Positions 1-12,513 of a stretch of 64,000 nucleotides of DNA are shown here, one piece after another. The position numbers and the translations under genes were made by a program. Source of the DNA: Tribonema minus (Eukaryota; Sar; Xanthophyceae; Tribonematales; Tribonemataceae). The notes below the pieces were generated by a model. That model did not search any database and had not been told where the DNA came from. It saw only the letters and a list, made by a program, of their open reading frames with translations. The DNA lies in NCBI GenBank assembly GCA_017506865.1, contig JAFCMP010000046.1:434001-498000 (forward strand). The letters are read 5' to 3'. The first letter of the stretch is position 1. Each line of letters starts with the position of its first letter.

Positions 1-3000
1 TGGCATAGCACGGCCGTGTCGTGCATCATCAGCTCGTCCTTCGCCTGCAGGCGCGTGGCAAACGTGAACGCATCGGCACGCGCGTGGGGCGTGAGTATCA
101 CAGTTGAAGCAGGTTGCAGTTGCAGTAAGGTTGTTGTTCAGGCACGCAGCCAGCGAACAGCCATGCAGGTCGCATGCGGGGGCCGCGGCATGCGCGGCAT
201 GCCGGCTGTGACTGTGGCGGTTTATGTACGGTACCCCCCCTGCCCCCCCCCCCCCCCCCCCCATATACCCCCTGCCTACCCGATGTGACTGGCACCAGGG
301 ATCACAAGGCGCGCTGAGCACGGACACGAGCGTCGTTGGCCCGGCGTCTAGCGCCGTCCGCACGCACGACTGCTTTTGCTTGCAATGAACACGGGGCGGA
401 AACCTGCCCTGACGGCAGTAGCTGCTCGATGCACACCAAGCTCAAGACGACAAGAAACCTGCCCCGCAAACATGAAATCAACCATTGACATTGTCGATGG
501 GCAGATTTCGAGATACGGGCGCATATGCATACGCGAACATATACGGATATGCGGTGTTTCTACATGATACGCATTCGCCAACCCCATCCGACCAACAACA
601 ATGTCGATACACGCGCGCACCTACATACCTGGTACCCCCAGGTCCTTGCGCAGGCGGCAGGAGCCCGGGTTATACAATGTCCCTACACAATACATATTTG
701 CCAACCTTATCCAGCAACACCGTCAGGCACCTATGGAATACGCATTTGCCAATCCTAGGTAACCGCAACAACGCCGATACACACGCATACATACATGCCT
801 ACATACCTGGTACTCGAGGTCATTGCGCAAGCGGCACGAGTCCGGGTCGTACAATGTACCTATCGAATACGCATTTATACACGTGCATACATACATACCT
901 ACATACCTGGTACTCGAGGTCCTTGCGCAGGCGGCACGAGTCCGGGTCGTACAGCTCAATGAACCCATCCGCGCCGCCGCTCGCGAGGCTCAGGCCGTCG
1001 GGGCTGAAGCGCGCAGACTCCGGCCGGCTGTCCTTGCCAAACTTGATCTGCCCCGCCAACTTCCGGGGGGGACGCTCCTCCTCATCGCGCCGGCGCGCGC
1101 GCTGCGCGCCGCGGAAGAGGTCGTACTTGCCGCCGGTCCCGCGCGGCGGCAGCTGGCCCTGCGGAACCGCAGAAAAGGGGGGAGGGGGGAGGGGGGGGGG
1201 GGGGGGATTAGCACCACGGCAATGAGGCAGTCACAACAGCTGTGGTTGCAGCAGCTGTTGCAGCATGACAGTGGTGGCAGTGCTCAATCTCTGTAGGCGT
1301 CTGACTACTCGGAGCGCGCCGCTGTTGGCGCCCGGTATGCCGCACTGCACACGACGTTTAGCGCGGAGTACGAGAGGCTCCAGGCAGCGTGACTGATGCC
1401 AGGCTGCCCGTCCTGCCCCCAGGATTGCCGCCGCGGCTCACCTGCCGCTGCTGCAACTTGAGCACCTGCCTTCAAAGGGGCGTTAAGAGCCTTCGATCAC
1501 TTCTTATCACCAGAGAAAAGAGGCCACGATGGCACTCATTCAATCCTTTCAACGAAAGAACGGCCATCACCTGCAGCTGCTGCCACTCGAGCGCCTGCCC
1601 CAGCAGCGCCAGCAGCGTCCGTTCACTGTGTTCATGACACTGAACGCCCGCCACGGCACTCATTCACTCTCTTCAGGCTCCACAAATGAAAACACACGAC
1701 GGCCATCACCTACCTGCAGCTGCTGCCACTTGAGCGCCTGCCCCAGCAGCGCCAGCAGCCTGCTGGGCGCGACGACGCTTGCCTCCGCCAGCACCGCGTC
1801 CGCGACCTCCGCACGCCGCTTTTCCCTGCGGCATCAACATCGCGAACGCCAGCAGGTGAAAGCGGGCAGAAATGGGGTGCTGGACTGTGCGTCTTTTGAT
1901 CTGGAGCCAGAGCCTGGGCGTATCAATCGCGCTAGCACGTCGTCCGCATTACAAACGCGAGCAGATGAAAGCTGTCAGAATTGGCTTCTTGAGGGTGGTC
2001 CAGAAATGGGTCAGGGCCTGGGATGCTGGATAATCTGGTTTGAATTGGCGTAGAAACTGGACGCTGAGCGTGTTCGGCGTGCCATGTGCAAAGTGGCACT
2101 GCGAAATGGGACGTGCAGACTCTCTGCACGCAGAGTGCAACGGAATTGCATGATCTCGGAGGCTTCACTCTCGCGACTTGGAGTGTGCCGTGCAGAGCTC
2201 GAGCGGCAGTGTGACGTGGGCCATGTCAACTTCAACTTCAACATGGCCCTTTCCCATCAGATGGACAGGCGCATTTTGGTCCAGATCAGAGCGGTCAGAA
2301 CAGCGCACTCATCATGGAGGTGGCTGTAGCTGCCTGATCAACAGCCGCGCAACCGACCGCGTTCAGTCGATCAGCTGGCGCAGATGCCAGCGGAAGCGGC
2401 TTTTCACACACAGGCTTCACGGTAGTGGGACTGAATGTGCAATGCATGCATGCGCCGCCTTAGCAGCCATTCCGCTGCGCCGATTGCACTTGACAGTGCT
2501 GGCAGGCAACAAGAGAAGCAGAGAAGTGTCGCCCTCTGCTCTCTGCCGCCATGTAAGGCCCTGCCTGACTGTGGTGACAAAGCAGGGCAGGACTGCCCAT
2601 GCATGAGACTGGTGTGAATTAGTTTGAGTACACGTAGCGCGATAAGGGAGACTTTGTCCACTACAGGACATATAAACCCTCTACCGACTGAATCTGTAAT
2701 GATGTCAGCAAGTCTGCTTTCGGCCAGCTGGTCGAGATGCCACTACAACTGCGTCTTTCATCGCGGAGCGGAATTTCGGGATGCAGAGCACCTTTATGTA
2801 CTGCGCACGAAATCGCGGCGTCATCGATACCATTATATACCGCCGTGGCGCGTGAGCTCACTGAGCCGTGCTAACGCAGCTGCCACAGCGCTCATCACTG
2901 GGCGCCACCAACCGTCAGCGCCGGCCGCCAAAACACCCGCATACCGCCGGTGATGCATCTCAGCTCCACTATACGTTGAAGCGCATGTTGCTATCGCAAA

Positions 3001-4291
3001 ATGCCTGCTCAAGGCGCGTGCTAATGGGGACAGTCCATGGCTGTTCTACAACTGCAACATTTCTCGAATTAGATAAAGATTCTCTCATCGATAAATTTTC
3101 CGTTGGTTTAAACCAAAGTGCGCAGATAGCACAACTTTCTTCCAATTCTGGATACCTGCTGTTGCCAGCGGCATACAGGTCCCTCGGGTCCAGGCTCGTA
3201 CCCCCCCCGGAGCAGGCGCGCTTCACCCAGTGCTCCAATTTCAAGAAACGCTCCGGGTTCTCCACCTTGAGCTTTGCGAATGGCTCGGCGGTCCTCAGCA
3301 GCTCCCTCGCCAGCTCGCCCTCCCGCATCTCCAGCAGCTCGAGAACGACCTGAATGAGCGCACCGCGGGCATGCATGTGGTTTGAAACAGATGATCGTAC
3401 GGCATGCAACAGTTCGTGGCAGCTCATTGCAGTTCCTAGCCAACCGTGCCTGATTGCAGCGTTTGCTTGCCAGAATGTGAATGGCATAGGGCCTCACCGG
3501 ACCTTCTTCCTGATTTGAACCACCCGTCAATTTCAAATCACAAAGAGCATTTCCGCAAGCAGAAGCGTGTGCCTCGCAACAGCAGGCTGGCAGCATCATC
3601 ATGCATAGCACAACTTAAAATGTGGCACATGCTCACCTGTTCGTAGAGCGCCACTAGCGTGTTGAGCGGCAGCGCAAGTCCAGACACCTAAGAGACGCGC
3701 AGCACAAGGGAGCACCGCATGAATAGGAGTGTGCCAACCCACCGGCTGATGGCTTTAAACTTCAACAATATTACGCAGTGCAAGCCGACAGACACGTCGT
3801 TCATGACTTCACCACAAGTCTACGCACGCTTGCGCTGTCTGACAGGCACGGCACTTGGCATAGCCGGAGGTTGCTACATTCAATCGAAGTTCACCGGCAT
3901 GTGAATTCGTGCTGTAGTCCACAGTGACAGCTGTCCAACGCTGCACAATGTCCGTGCCAGATGATCAGCGTGCCTACATCAGCCAGCGTGAGCTGGTGAT
4001 CTGCGTACTGAAATGTTGCTTCAAGATGATCACATCATATATGCAGTGCTGCCAGCCTTTGACAGAGGTGATCGGTATGCAACGTCAAGAGTATGGATGT
4101 CGCACCTGAGGGAGCACAGACTCCCATCTGCCGTGATTGATATCACTGGACAGATTATCGAGGTTATCCACCGTGTCCAGGCAGACCTTGCTCTCGCTCT
4201 GCAAGGTCTTTAGGCTGCTCGTCAGGTTGTGCTCTTTGAGATACTGCATGATGAGTCGCAGCACATCCTCGCTCTCAATCTCCAGCGCCAT
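1..4291 (-). CDS. SMU1: SMU1 spliceosome-associated LisH/WD40 protein (5' part; 3' end beyond the window)
   Basis: Homologue of SMU1, a LisH-CTLH-WD40 protein that works with RED in the spliceosomal B complex in the nucleus. Exons on the minus strand: 4291-4106, 3687-3637, 3349-3156, 1825-1714, 1158-907 and 44-1 (cut by the window edge); all phases agree. The start ATG (4291-4289) opens [18 protein letters not shown], the LisH motif, close to human SMU1. CTLH follows ([24 protein letters not shown]), then the linker [20 protein letters not shown] and KYDLFRG, and the first WD40 blade ([20 protein letters not shown]). The last exon starts [14 protein letters not shown], matching human QDNFMMMDDAVLC. 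The remaining blades must lie left of base 1. Introns after exons 4 and 5 hold extra copies of the preceding exon ends. The family call is very secure; exon ends are inferred. Confidence 0.93.
560..906 (-). repeat. Tandem copies of an SMU1 exon-5 donor boundary
   Basis: The real exon end and donor (907-953 with the GTATGT donor complement at 901-906) are repeated in the downstream intron at 801-853, offset exactly 100 bp, and again, more decayed, at about 623-677. Each copy keeps the coding end [14 protein letters not shown] followed by a GTATGTAGG donor. Flanking intron sequence (CAACA-CGATACAC-type stretches) is duplicated too. A read-through past the real donor meets an in-frame stop, so the extra donors would be decoys rather than new exons. 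Confidence 0.85.
1425..1713 (-). repeat. Tandem copies of the SMU1 exon-4 donor boundary
   Basis: The end of exon 4 ([15 protein letters not shown] plus donor, 1714-1770) recurs at about 1545-1620 with nearly the same coding end and a CAG/GTGATGG junction, and as a shorter degraded copy at 1430-1465 (LKLQQRQ then GTGAGC). The intron stretch GGCACTCATTCA upstream of each copy is also repeated, giving a unit of roughly 130-150 bp. Confidence 0.8.
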
Positions 4292-4818
4292 CCTCGCTGC
4301 TCCTGTGCAGATGTGTTGCCGAGCTAGGTCGTTGACTACACCAAAACTCTCTGATGCAGCGCTGAGCAGATCTGTGTTCACGCCCAAATCTACTTCAACA
4401 GAGACTTGAAGTGTCCAGACGAATCGAGGAAGCTGCTCACACACACTGCTGGACCAGGACAATGCTGGTCGGTTGATGTGCATCTGTGACTGCGGGTTGG
4501 TTGCTCCGGTCAGAACGATGGCAATCACGACAACCGTCGAGTCATCCAATAGCACCTGAGATCCTGAAAATCCACGCAGGAGTATGGTGAGAGATCTGCA
4601 TGACAAGGCCACGGGCAGGGATGATAGTGGCGAAGGCGAGACACTTGAAGAGGTGGGTGGTGTTTGAAGCAATCGCACTACGCCCATTTAGCCACTTGAA
4701 CTTCGGTAGTGGGAAGCAGAGACCTGTCAACTGCCGTACGATGATGCCAAGCTGCAGCGGCTGGCACAGTGTATGGCATCTCACAGAGCTCGACCTCTCG
4801 AGCCAGTCTAGCAGCTGC
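4292..4818. promoter_or_regulatory. Divergent 5' region between SMU1 and the GltS-TLDc gene
   Basis: The two genes are head to head with about 530 bp between start codons, so this interval should hold both promoters and 5' UTRs. No TATA box or other named element stands out. An untranslated first exon of either gene could lie here. Confidence 0.5.
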
Positions 4819-7800
4819 ATGGGTCTTTACCTTGATGCAACAGAAATGCATTCACACATGCGGCTCACGGCGTGCTTTTTTACTGCAACTACTCTGTTCA
4901 TGACTATGCAGTGGGCGGGTCGCTACTCTGGGGTGGCGCTGCTGGGGGTGCTCTCAGTTCTTCTGGCGGCAGGCAAGGGGATCAATCACCACATGGGACA
5001 CGTGCCGTTGCTGAGACGCCTGACGGTGCCCCCCGCTGTGGTTGCGGGTTTGCTGGGGTGCTTTCTGTTCCACACCATTGGGAAGCAGTTTCCGACGGAG
5101 CTGGAGAACAGCGTTGAGGAGGTGAGATCTAGACCTGGAAAGGATAAATTCCGTTAAGGTGCGAGCGCCATTGCAATTGCGGCGCAGAGTCGCCATGCGC
5201 GATGCACATAGGTAGTCTGCAAGAGATGCGCACGTGCAGCATAGACAGTGCTGAACACAGGCAACGTGCAATGACTCTTTGGATTGCCAGTGGTGCCTTG
5301 CACACATTGCCGTCTTCGCATGATAGTTGCAGTTTGCATCATTTTGGAGGTTGATTCACGTTTGGCCCACTCCAGACCAGATGGCACAGTCCTTCACTCG
5401 CAAACACACCTAGCACAGCGCTGCCGGGCCACCTGCACCATCTCACTGTGCACACCGCAACGCTGCGAGGACATCACATGTTTACTTTTCTTATTTGATC
5501 GTAGCTTGGGTTTGATTATCTCAAATACTTCACACGGTATAATATCGCATAAACCGCTTTGTCTGAACGTTCAGGTAGCCACGCTTTGTGTTACATCTTT
5601 CAACGGCTCATCTTGAACTTGAACTCATATGCCCGTCCCCCGTCTCCGCACTCTCCGCAGCGCATGGGCGACGTGGTGGTGAACCTCATCAACCTCTGCT
5701 TTGCGGGCCTGGCGCTGGGCTTCGGCGCGGCCAAGACGTACGTGCCGCACACGCGCGCGATACTCATGGGCATCTGGCACGAGGCGCTGCCCATGCTGCT
5801 CTACTCGCAGGTCGGTCCGCTGTATGTGCGCAGCGTTGGTGCGGTTGCTGTGCGCTGCCGCTTGTGATGATGGCGTGTGAGGGCTGATTGCACTTGAAGT
5901 GGCGACCTGCAGTTCGTTCTGATAAGACCTTGCTGTCGTGGGCATCGCTGCCTATGGACCCTTTGATGCTGCATTGCGCCGTATTCAGCTACACACCAAC
6001 TTGAGAGCCCAAAAGCTCGTTCATATCGACTTCATCGTCTCATATTGCTTGCCCTGTTCACGTAACGGATCATTCCCTGCGTTTAGCACTCAGAGCGACT
6101 GCACCGCTATACCGATGGCGGCCTATTTGAAGTGAGGCACTACATCTCAGAGCCAACGCATCACACTCGGTGCCTTGCAATCCCAAAGCCAACGCAACGC
6201 ACTCCATGCCTTGCGCGCCACGCACTCAACCCCCTGCAACTCTCAGCGCCAACGCGACACACCCCATGCCTTTTTTTTCATGCACACCGCGGCAGGTGCT
6301 GCTGTGGGGCCAGAGCTGCGTCGCGCTCATGGTCGGCGCCTTGTTCAGCGCGCACAACCCGGCAGTCACGCCGTATCTGGGCGCGCTGGTGTGCCTGGGC
6401 ATGGAGACGGGACGTGACGTTAGCGCGGGGACCAGCGCAAGGGCGGGGGGGCGGGGGGGGCGGCGGACGCGCACGACATTGTGCGCCAGGCCGACGCGGT
6501 GCGTGCCTTGTCATATTGTAACATATCGTCACATGCTGTGGTCAGTGCGGTACATTGGTGTTTGTCTTGGTGTGTGGGGGAGGGGGGGGGGGGGTACGAC
6601 ATCGTGCGCTGAATGGACGCGGTGCGTGACTCATCATGCTGCAACACACTGCGGTGAGGCTGCCAGTGGAGTTTCAGAGGACTGTGTAAGATGCACGTCA
6701 GTGCTCAGGTCGCAGTTACAAAACTGGTTCGGGTACCATGCGGGCGGTCACGGCAAGAGTGGCAGCGCCCTGATGCATGCAGGTCAATCGATGGACCAAT
6801 GTGCGCACAGCTGTGGTGATCTGTGTCATGCCGTGTAAAGGTGATGCGGTGCACGGCGCGTCACATATTGAAGTGTCATGCTCGTCAATGGTGGCATGCG
6901 CTTCAATGAAGTCCCGCCTACCAGAGCAATTGGTTGCCTCCTGATCACTTTGTCAGCGCCTTTCATGCTGGTGGTATCATGGTACTATGCCCCTCAACCA
7001 TATTACACTGAACTCCTGCTTAGCAGTCAGTGCGCACGAATGCGAATACGTGGCGTATGCAGGCATGACTCAACATATCATTCGCACGGCGGCACTGGTT
7101 GCAGCGAGCACGGCAGTTACAATGCAAGGCAGCAGCGCTCAGCACTGCAGGGCCTGTCGCGCCTGACGCCTTGCCACAAGCCAATTGGAGCATCGCTCGT
7201 GACACGCCTACATATATGCGCTGTACGCTTTTGCGCAGGTGGGGCTGATGGTGTCGCTGGCAGCGAGCGTCGCGGTGATGACGTGGAACTCCATGTCGAC
7301 GCTCCGCAGGGGCAAGGGGGGGAAGGGGGGCGGGCGCAGGGGGGACAGCGCAGGCGGCGGGCGCGCGCGTCAGCAGCGGCACAGGGAGCATTTCGACCGC
7401 GATGCGCCTGCTAAAGGGGGAGCGAGGGGGGCGGACAGGTGGGGGCCGTGGCAGCGATCAGCGCACGCGCGCGTATACGTATGCTGGCAGGGTGTGTGTG
7501 TGGGGGGGAGGGGGCACTCCCGCGAGCTCGTGTGTGAGGGGCATCCGTGCAGCGGGAAGCGCGCGAGAGGCGACCTGGGGTCAGAGCGGTGCTGCTACCG
7601 GCAACGCTCAGCTGTCTGCACCGCTGCTCGAGGGACTTCCGTCGTGGGACAGCCAGGGCGACGACTGGGCGGGCCTGCTGCTGCCAACTGACAGCGCCGG
7701 CGGAGATGTCAGCTCCTTAGGGCTAGTGTTGGTTGAACAGCAGGAGCCAGCAACGCCTTCTGTCAAGCTTGCGCGCACGGAGCCAGTTGTGGTGGCTGCA

Positions 7801-10800
7801 GAGCCTGCACACACCGTTGCTCAGGTGGCACCCGAAACGCGCCGTCGTATCAGCCGTCACGGTGCCGAAGACGACAACGCTGGAGCCTGTGACGCTGGTG
7901 TTTGCAGTCGAGCCACCGCAGCTTCGCTCGGCCGCCGACGCTGCTGCGAATGATGGCGCGTCAGCACCGCTACTGTTCCACGTGCACTGCTCAGCCTGGC
8001 AGCATTGCGCCAGCTGCGGCAGTGGATGGCAGCGACGCCAGCAGCGCAAGCGGCGCTGCGCCACCGGGCGACGCAGCCGGCGCAGCGACAGCACAAGCGC
8101 CAGCGGCGGCGGCAGTGCCTGCAGCAGCAGCGCCCAGTGACAGGCAGCAGCAGGTGCGCAGAGAGCGGGGCGGGTCATTCGATACTGTCGCCGTCGTGGA
8201 TGAGCGACCGCATGCCTTCGCCCTGCCGGGCGACGCAGCGCGACTCGGCGACAGCGACTACGTCGAGTTGGACCCGCTTGACCTGCTGTTGGACCTCATA
8301 TACCTGTTGGCGTGGACATACTGTAGGCTGACACCGACTCGAGAGCGTTGCCCTGCGGCGACAAGTCGGCGACGTCCACGTCCATGAGGTCTAACAGCAG
8401 GTCGAGCGGGTCCAACTCGACGTCGTCGCTGTCGCCGAGTCTCGCTGCGTCGTCCGGCGGGGCGATAGAGTCCAGGCGCTCATTCATGACGCCGATGGCG
8501 ACGGACCCGCGCCGCTCTCTGCGCACCTGCTGCTGCCCGTCGCTGGGCGCTGCTGCTGCGGACATTGCCGCCGCTTTTCTCTTGGCAATTGAAGCTGGTG
8601 AGCTTCATTGCGGGAGGAGCCACAGTGCGCATGTGCATTCTGAAGCTGCGCGTCGTGACAGTGCTCGGTCGTGGCATCCGATGCTCAGCTCGTGCGAAGC
8701 GTCATGGCTGGCTTCACCACGGGCTGCTGCACTTGCATTCTATATCAAGCGTATTCACTGGTCGATGGACATGATACCCCATCTGATGCGGAGAGGAACC
8801 TGGCGCGCAGTGAGCAGCGGCGGTACGATGGCAGGCGCTTGATGCGGAGGACTTGCTGGGCTGGATGCTGCAATGCCAATGCTGCCACATCATGAGAATG
8901 CCGCAGTCCCCTGTAGTGTGGGACGCATGCCGTGACAGCATCGCTGCTCTCATGCTTGATCCGGCCCAGCGCACGCACGCGTCACGCGGTCGCACATCTA
9001 TGCTTATACCTGCCCAACTGCAAGAGCACTCCACTAACGCTAGTTGATCCCTGCCCCAGTGTTGCCATACAAAGCGTGCATGGTCCTATCCTGGTGTTTG
9101 ATTGGCCGTGTCATCACGAAATGCGCCCGCGTGCACTCTCAATGTGACAGGGGGCGTGCTGTGGAGATGCGGCAGCGGCAGCGCTCACCAATGGCGGGGG
9201 GACCACTCAGTAGGTCTGTGCCAGTGCTCAGTATTGCATTGTAGAGCTGCTGCTCACAAGCCTGTTGCTCCACACCAACAGAGGTAGACATCAAGGTGAC
9301 CAGTACAACAGAAGGTCTCTCCAGTTGTGTGCTGCTAGAAATTAATTGTACTGTGGTCTGTTTACCGGCAAGTGTAACTGCCAAGTGTGCAAACGGTTAT
9401 GTGAGCAGAGCAGGTCTGGAGGGTCACATAATTTTGGGCCCTTCCTGTTGTGTGCCACATCTGCTGCCACTGCCGCTGCATGAATGTGGCAGTTGGGAAG
9501 CGTATGCATTTAAGCACGGTCTACAGCACACTTTTGTGTGCCACACGCGCAGCAGTGGCAGTGACACATTGCCGGGTATAATCATGCATTGCTTATCCGC
9601 CATACGCTCGGCAGTGGCAGTGGTACATTGCTGGGCTGTGGGGACATGATGACTGCTGGCACCGTAGCAGCAGGTGCCACGTCATTCAAATCACCCATTC
9701 CCGATTGGCTTGGTGCGCTTGCGCACGTGTTGCCCTTCATGATGGCTTTGCAGCCCTGCTGAGCCATGATGACAAAATTGCTGTCGCCATGCACCAGCTC
9801 CTCATATGCAATGCGATGCGTGCCCTGCAAGTGGCGGGTTGACGCCACTTCACATTGCTGAGCGTTGCTGCTGCTACAGCGGCTGCGTAATAAGAAAATG
9901 TGATCCTGCCAATCGAGCACCTACTTCTTTGTGTTGCAGGCCATTGAAGTGGCGGCCAGCCACCGCCACATGTTGCAAGTGGTGCTGCAGCTGCAGCAGC
10001 TGCGAAATGCAAGAGAAAAACACGCCAATTCAGCACCTTCCACACTGCTCAGCGACGGTGATCTCCCTGCCGCGACGGCCGCAGCGACAGCGGCGAACTC
10101 ATCCCCCCCCCCCCCCCCTTCCACCACGCACCCCGTGCTCCGCATGCGCTCCGCTGCGCAGCAGCGGCGGCGCGCTGCTGAGCCGCGATGACGTAACTGT
10201 CGCCGGCGCCGCGGCCACGGCAGCGGCGGCGGCGGCGCCGCTGCTGCCCTTGGGCTCGCCCGCCCTCGGGCGCCCCCCCGTGCACCGGCGGCTTGACTCC
10301 AAGGGCAGCATGGAGACGCTACTGGGGGGGGATGGGGGGGGGGGGGCGGCGGGGGGCGGCGGGGGGGGAGATGACCACCACGACGACCGCGCCGGCCTGG
10401 GGGCACACATCTGGTGAGCGCTGCTGCGTTTGCAGCTTTTTAGATATTGTCATGAGTGCGAGCGTGTCGGTGCGCCTTGGGTCTCCCGGCCCAGCACTGC
10501 TGGCGGCTCTCTGCGCCTGCTGTTGTGCTGCCTCTTAAGCACGATGCACCACTTGGGTGGCACTCACGTTGCAAATCATGAACGCTTCAGGCGGCACGTG
10601 GAGCAAGCGCGCTGTTGCTGCTGCCGCTGCCGCCGCCTCTGAAGCCCCCCCTCCCCCCCCCCTAATTTCTGTGCCCCCCCCATCCCCCCCTCCGCTCCTC
10701 AACCCCCGCATGAGCGCAGCCTGATGGCGGCGGCGGTGCTCGCTGCGTGGGCGATCGACCTGGCGGTGCGCATCGCAGAGGGGCGCATGGCGTAGATGCG

Positions 10801-12175
10801 CAGGTTTCATACTCTGTCACTGCCCCCCCCCGCCCCGCCCCGACCCTACCCCAACCCCCCCCCCCCTTCAACCGCCGCCCGACTGCAGCCTGATGACGGC
10901 GGCGGTGCTCGCCACGTAGGCCATCGACCTGGCGGTGCGCTCCGCGGAGGGGTGCGTGGCGTAGATGCGCAGGTTTCATACTCCGTCACTGGCCCCCCCC
11001 GCCCCCCCCTTACCCTACCCCTAATGCCCCCCCCCCCCCCCTTCCCCCCCCCCATTCAACCCCCCCCCGGAGCGCAGCCTGATGGCGGCGGCGGTGCTCG
11101 CCGCGTGGGCGATCGACCTGGCGGTACGCTCCGCGGAGGGGCGCGTGGCGTGGCTCGCGCGCCACCGGATCATCAGCGGCTTCCGCCTCTTCAAGCTGAG
11201 CATGTGCACCGCGCTCGCGCTCATGTGCGCGCTGCGCCGCGCGACGCCGCTCGTCTTCCGCTCGGAGTGGTTCTTCCGCCTCAGCGGCCTGTGCCTGGAC
11301 CTCATGGCCGTAGGTGAGAGAGGGGGGCAGGTGTGGCTGCGCTGCCGCCGCTGCCGCTGCCGCCGCCGCCGCCGGTCTGTGGTGGTGTCTGGGGCGTATT
11401 CGGCGCGGCAAACCGCGCCGCGGCGCGCGCGCGTTCGGTGATGCGAGCGGCGGACCGCCGGCGCGACAGCCGAAGAATGCGTGCAGCGCTTGCGATGAAC
11501 TGGCGGTGACGCTCTCGTGCTTGCGCGCTTCCTCCTCTTGGGCGCAGCGTTTCCATGGCGCTGCCGCCCTGCAGCAGGCGCTGATGTAGCGATCGTGTGT
11601 TCTCCTAGCTGTGCCGCCCTGAAGGGCTCTGCTGAGGTGATGATGCGTTCGCTTGCTTCGATTCCGCACCGCCCGAACCGCCCCCGATCGCACAGGCTCA
11701 CTGGCCCCCCTCCCCCCCCCCCCTCCCCCCCGCCCGCCGCAGCCGCCATCGGCACCATCGCGCCGCGCGCGCTGCCGCCGGGCACGGCCGGCCCGTTCGC
11801 GGCGGTCGTCGCGGCGTGCTGCGCGTGGAACGTCGCCGCGTTCCTCGCGCTCGCGCCGCGCATGTTCCCCAACCACTGGGTCTCGCGCGGCGGCGCGCTG
11901 ACCGCGGACACGCTCGGGCACGCGTGGGTGGGGCTCCTGACGGTGCGCGCGATAGACCCGGGGCTGCGCACGCCCGTGCCCCTCGCGTACGCGTACAAGA
12001 CGATGCTCTTCTTTGTGCCCGACAGCGGCGGCAAGAACGCACTGGCCGTCGCGGCGACGGACGCGCTGGGCGTGAGAGGCGCGCTTGCGGTGTGCGCCGC
12101 GGGCCTCGCGTTCTGGGCGTGGGTCTTCCGCGCCAAGGTGCTGCCGCGCATGCCGCACTTCCAGCTGCGCGAGCG
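4819..12175 (+). CDS. GltS-type sodium/glutamate symporter module (probably N-terminal part of a GltS-TLDc fusion)
   Basis: Membrane protein of the glutamate:Na+ symporter (GltS/ESS) family, expected to move glutamate or a similar anion with sodium. Supported exons: about 4819-5121, 5661-5810, 6296-about 6413, 7239-about 7433, about 10162-10413, 11078-11313, 11743-12175. Family blocks: LLRRLTVPPAVVAGLLG, VVNLINLCFAGLALGFGAAK, VLLWGQSCVALMVGALFS, then DRAGLGAHI joined to CLMAAAVLAAWAIDLAVRS, WFFRLSGLCLDLMAVAAIG and YAYKTMLFFVPDSGGKNALA. Phases agree from 10413 to 12175. The exon with the expected GGHG motif is unsure; 6719-6830 encodes AGGHGKSGSAL but its splice phase does not fit cleanly. The central loop (7240-10160) is long, low-complexity and unresolved. 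Start could be 4819, 4846 or 4858. A TGA at 12177 follows if the strong donor GAGCG/GTGAGC is not used. Confidence 0.8.
7550..8320 (+). other. Putative hydrophilic loop coding region of the GltS gene, exon ends unresolved
   Basis: Long open stretches with coding-like composition, for example LPSWDSQGDDWAGLLLP near 7637-7690 and AARLGDSDYVELDPLDLLLD near 8237-8300, lie between two GltS membrane blocks. They would form the cytoplasmic loop between the two halves of the transporter. No homologue is recognised and the frame changes along the stretch, so at least one intron is likely. Confidence 0.35.
8125..8565. repeat. Large inverted repeat, arms of about 180 bp
   Basis: The plus strand at about 8125-8309 and the minus strand at about 8565-8387 are near-identical, separated by about 80 bp. 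Read in its own direction each arm stays open and encodes almost the same peptide: VRRERGGS...AARLGDSDYVELDPLDLLLD and VRRERRGS...AARLGDSDDVELDPLDLLLD. The arms would form a long hairpin in RNA or single-stranded DNA. Confidence 0.88.
10700..11077 (+). repeat. Two upstream copies of the GltS exon starting at 11078, with its acceptor
   Basis: The exon start at 11078 (CTGATGGCGGCGGCGGTGCT) is preceded by two copies at about 10715-10800 and 10888-10970, each after an AG acceptor and a poly-C tract. Both copies stop matching at the same point (VAW becomes a TAG codon) and share a following segment with GGTTTCATACT. The second also has an internal stop. Only the third copy continues into the conserved membrane segment, so it is taken as the real exon. 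Confidence 0.85.
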
Positions 12176-12360
12176 GTGAGCCGCGGCTTCGATGGTGGCT
12201 TTGTGTGTGGGTGGTTATTGCGAGCGCGCAGTCCGCTGCGTGTGCGTCTTGGCGTCGGCGTGCACCTGTGTCTCTGTGTGTGGCTCAGAGGTGGTGGTGG
12301 TGTGTGTGTGTGTGTCTGTGTTGATGTGGTGCTTGCGGCGCGGACGGCGCTCGGGAAGTG

Positions 12361-12420
12361 CTGCCGCGCCTGAATCTTCTGCCACGCCTGAATCTTCTGC
12401 CACGCCTGAATCTGCTGCCA
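12361..12420 (+). repeat. Short tandem repeat, about 18-bp unit
   Basis: GCCTGAATCTTCTGCCAC is repeated three times with slight divergence in the intron between the last GltS exon and the next exon at 12514. Confidence 0.85.
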
Positions 12421-12513
12421 GCGCGCGGCACCAACGCACCGCGCAGCAGCCTAACCCGCCGCCTCCCAAGCATCACCATATTCTGAGCACTGTTGCTCCT
12501 CTGCACTGCGCAG

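Noticed and set aside
6719-6830. AGGHGKSGSAL as the GltS GGHG exon
   Set aside because: Not accepted as a firm exon because incoming splice phase does not match 6413; kept only as a candidate.
11010-12158. Open frames of about 380 codons on the minus strand
   Set aside because: They are the antisense of the conserved GltS exons and are Arg/Ala-rich, as expected from GC-rich coding sequence read backwards.
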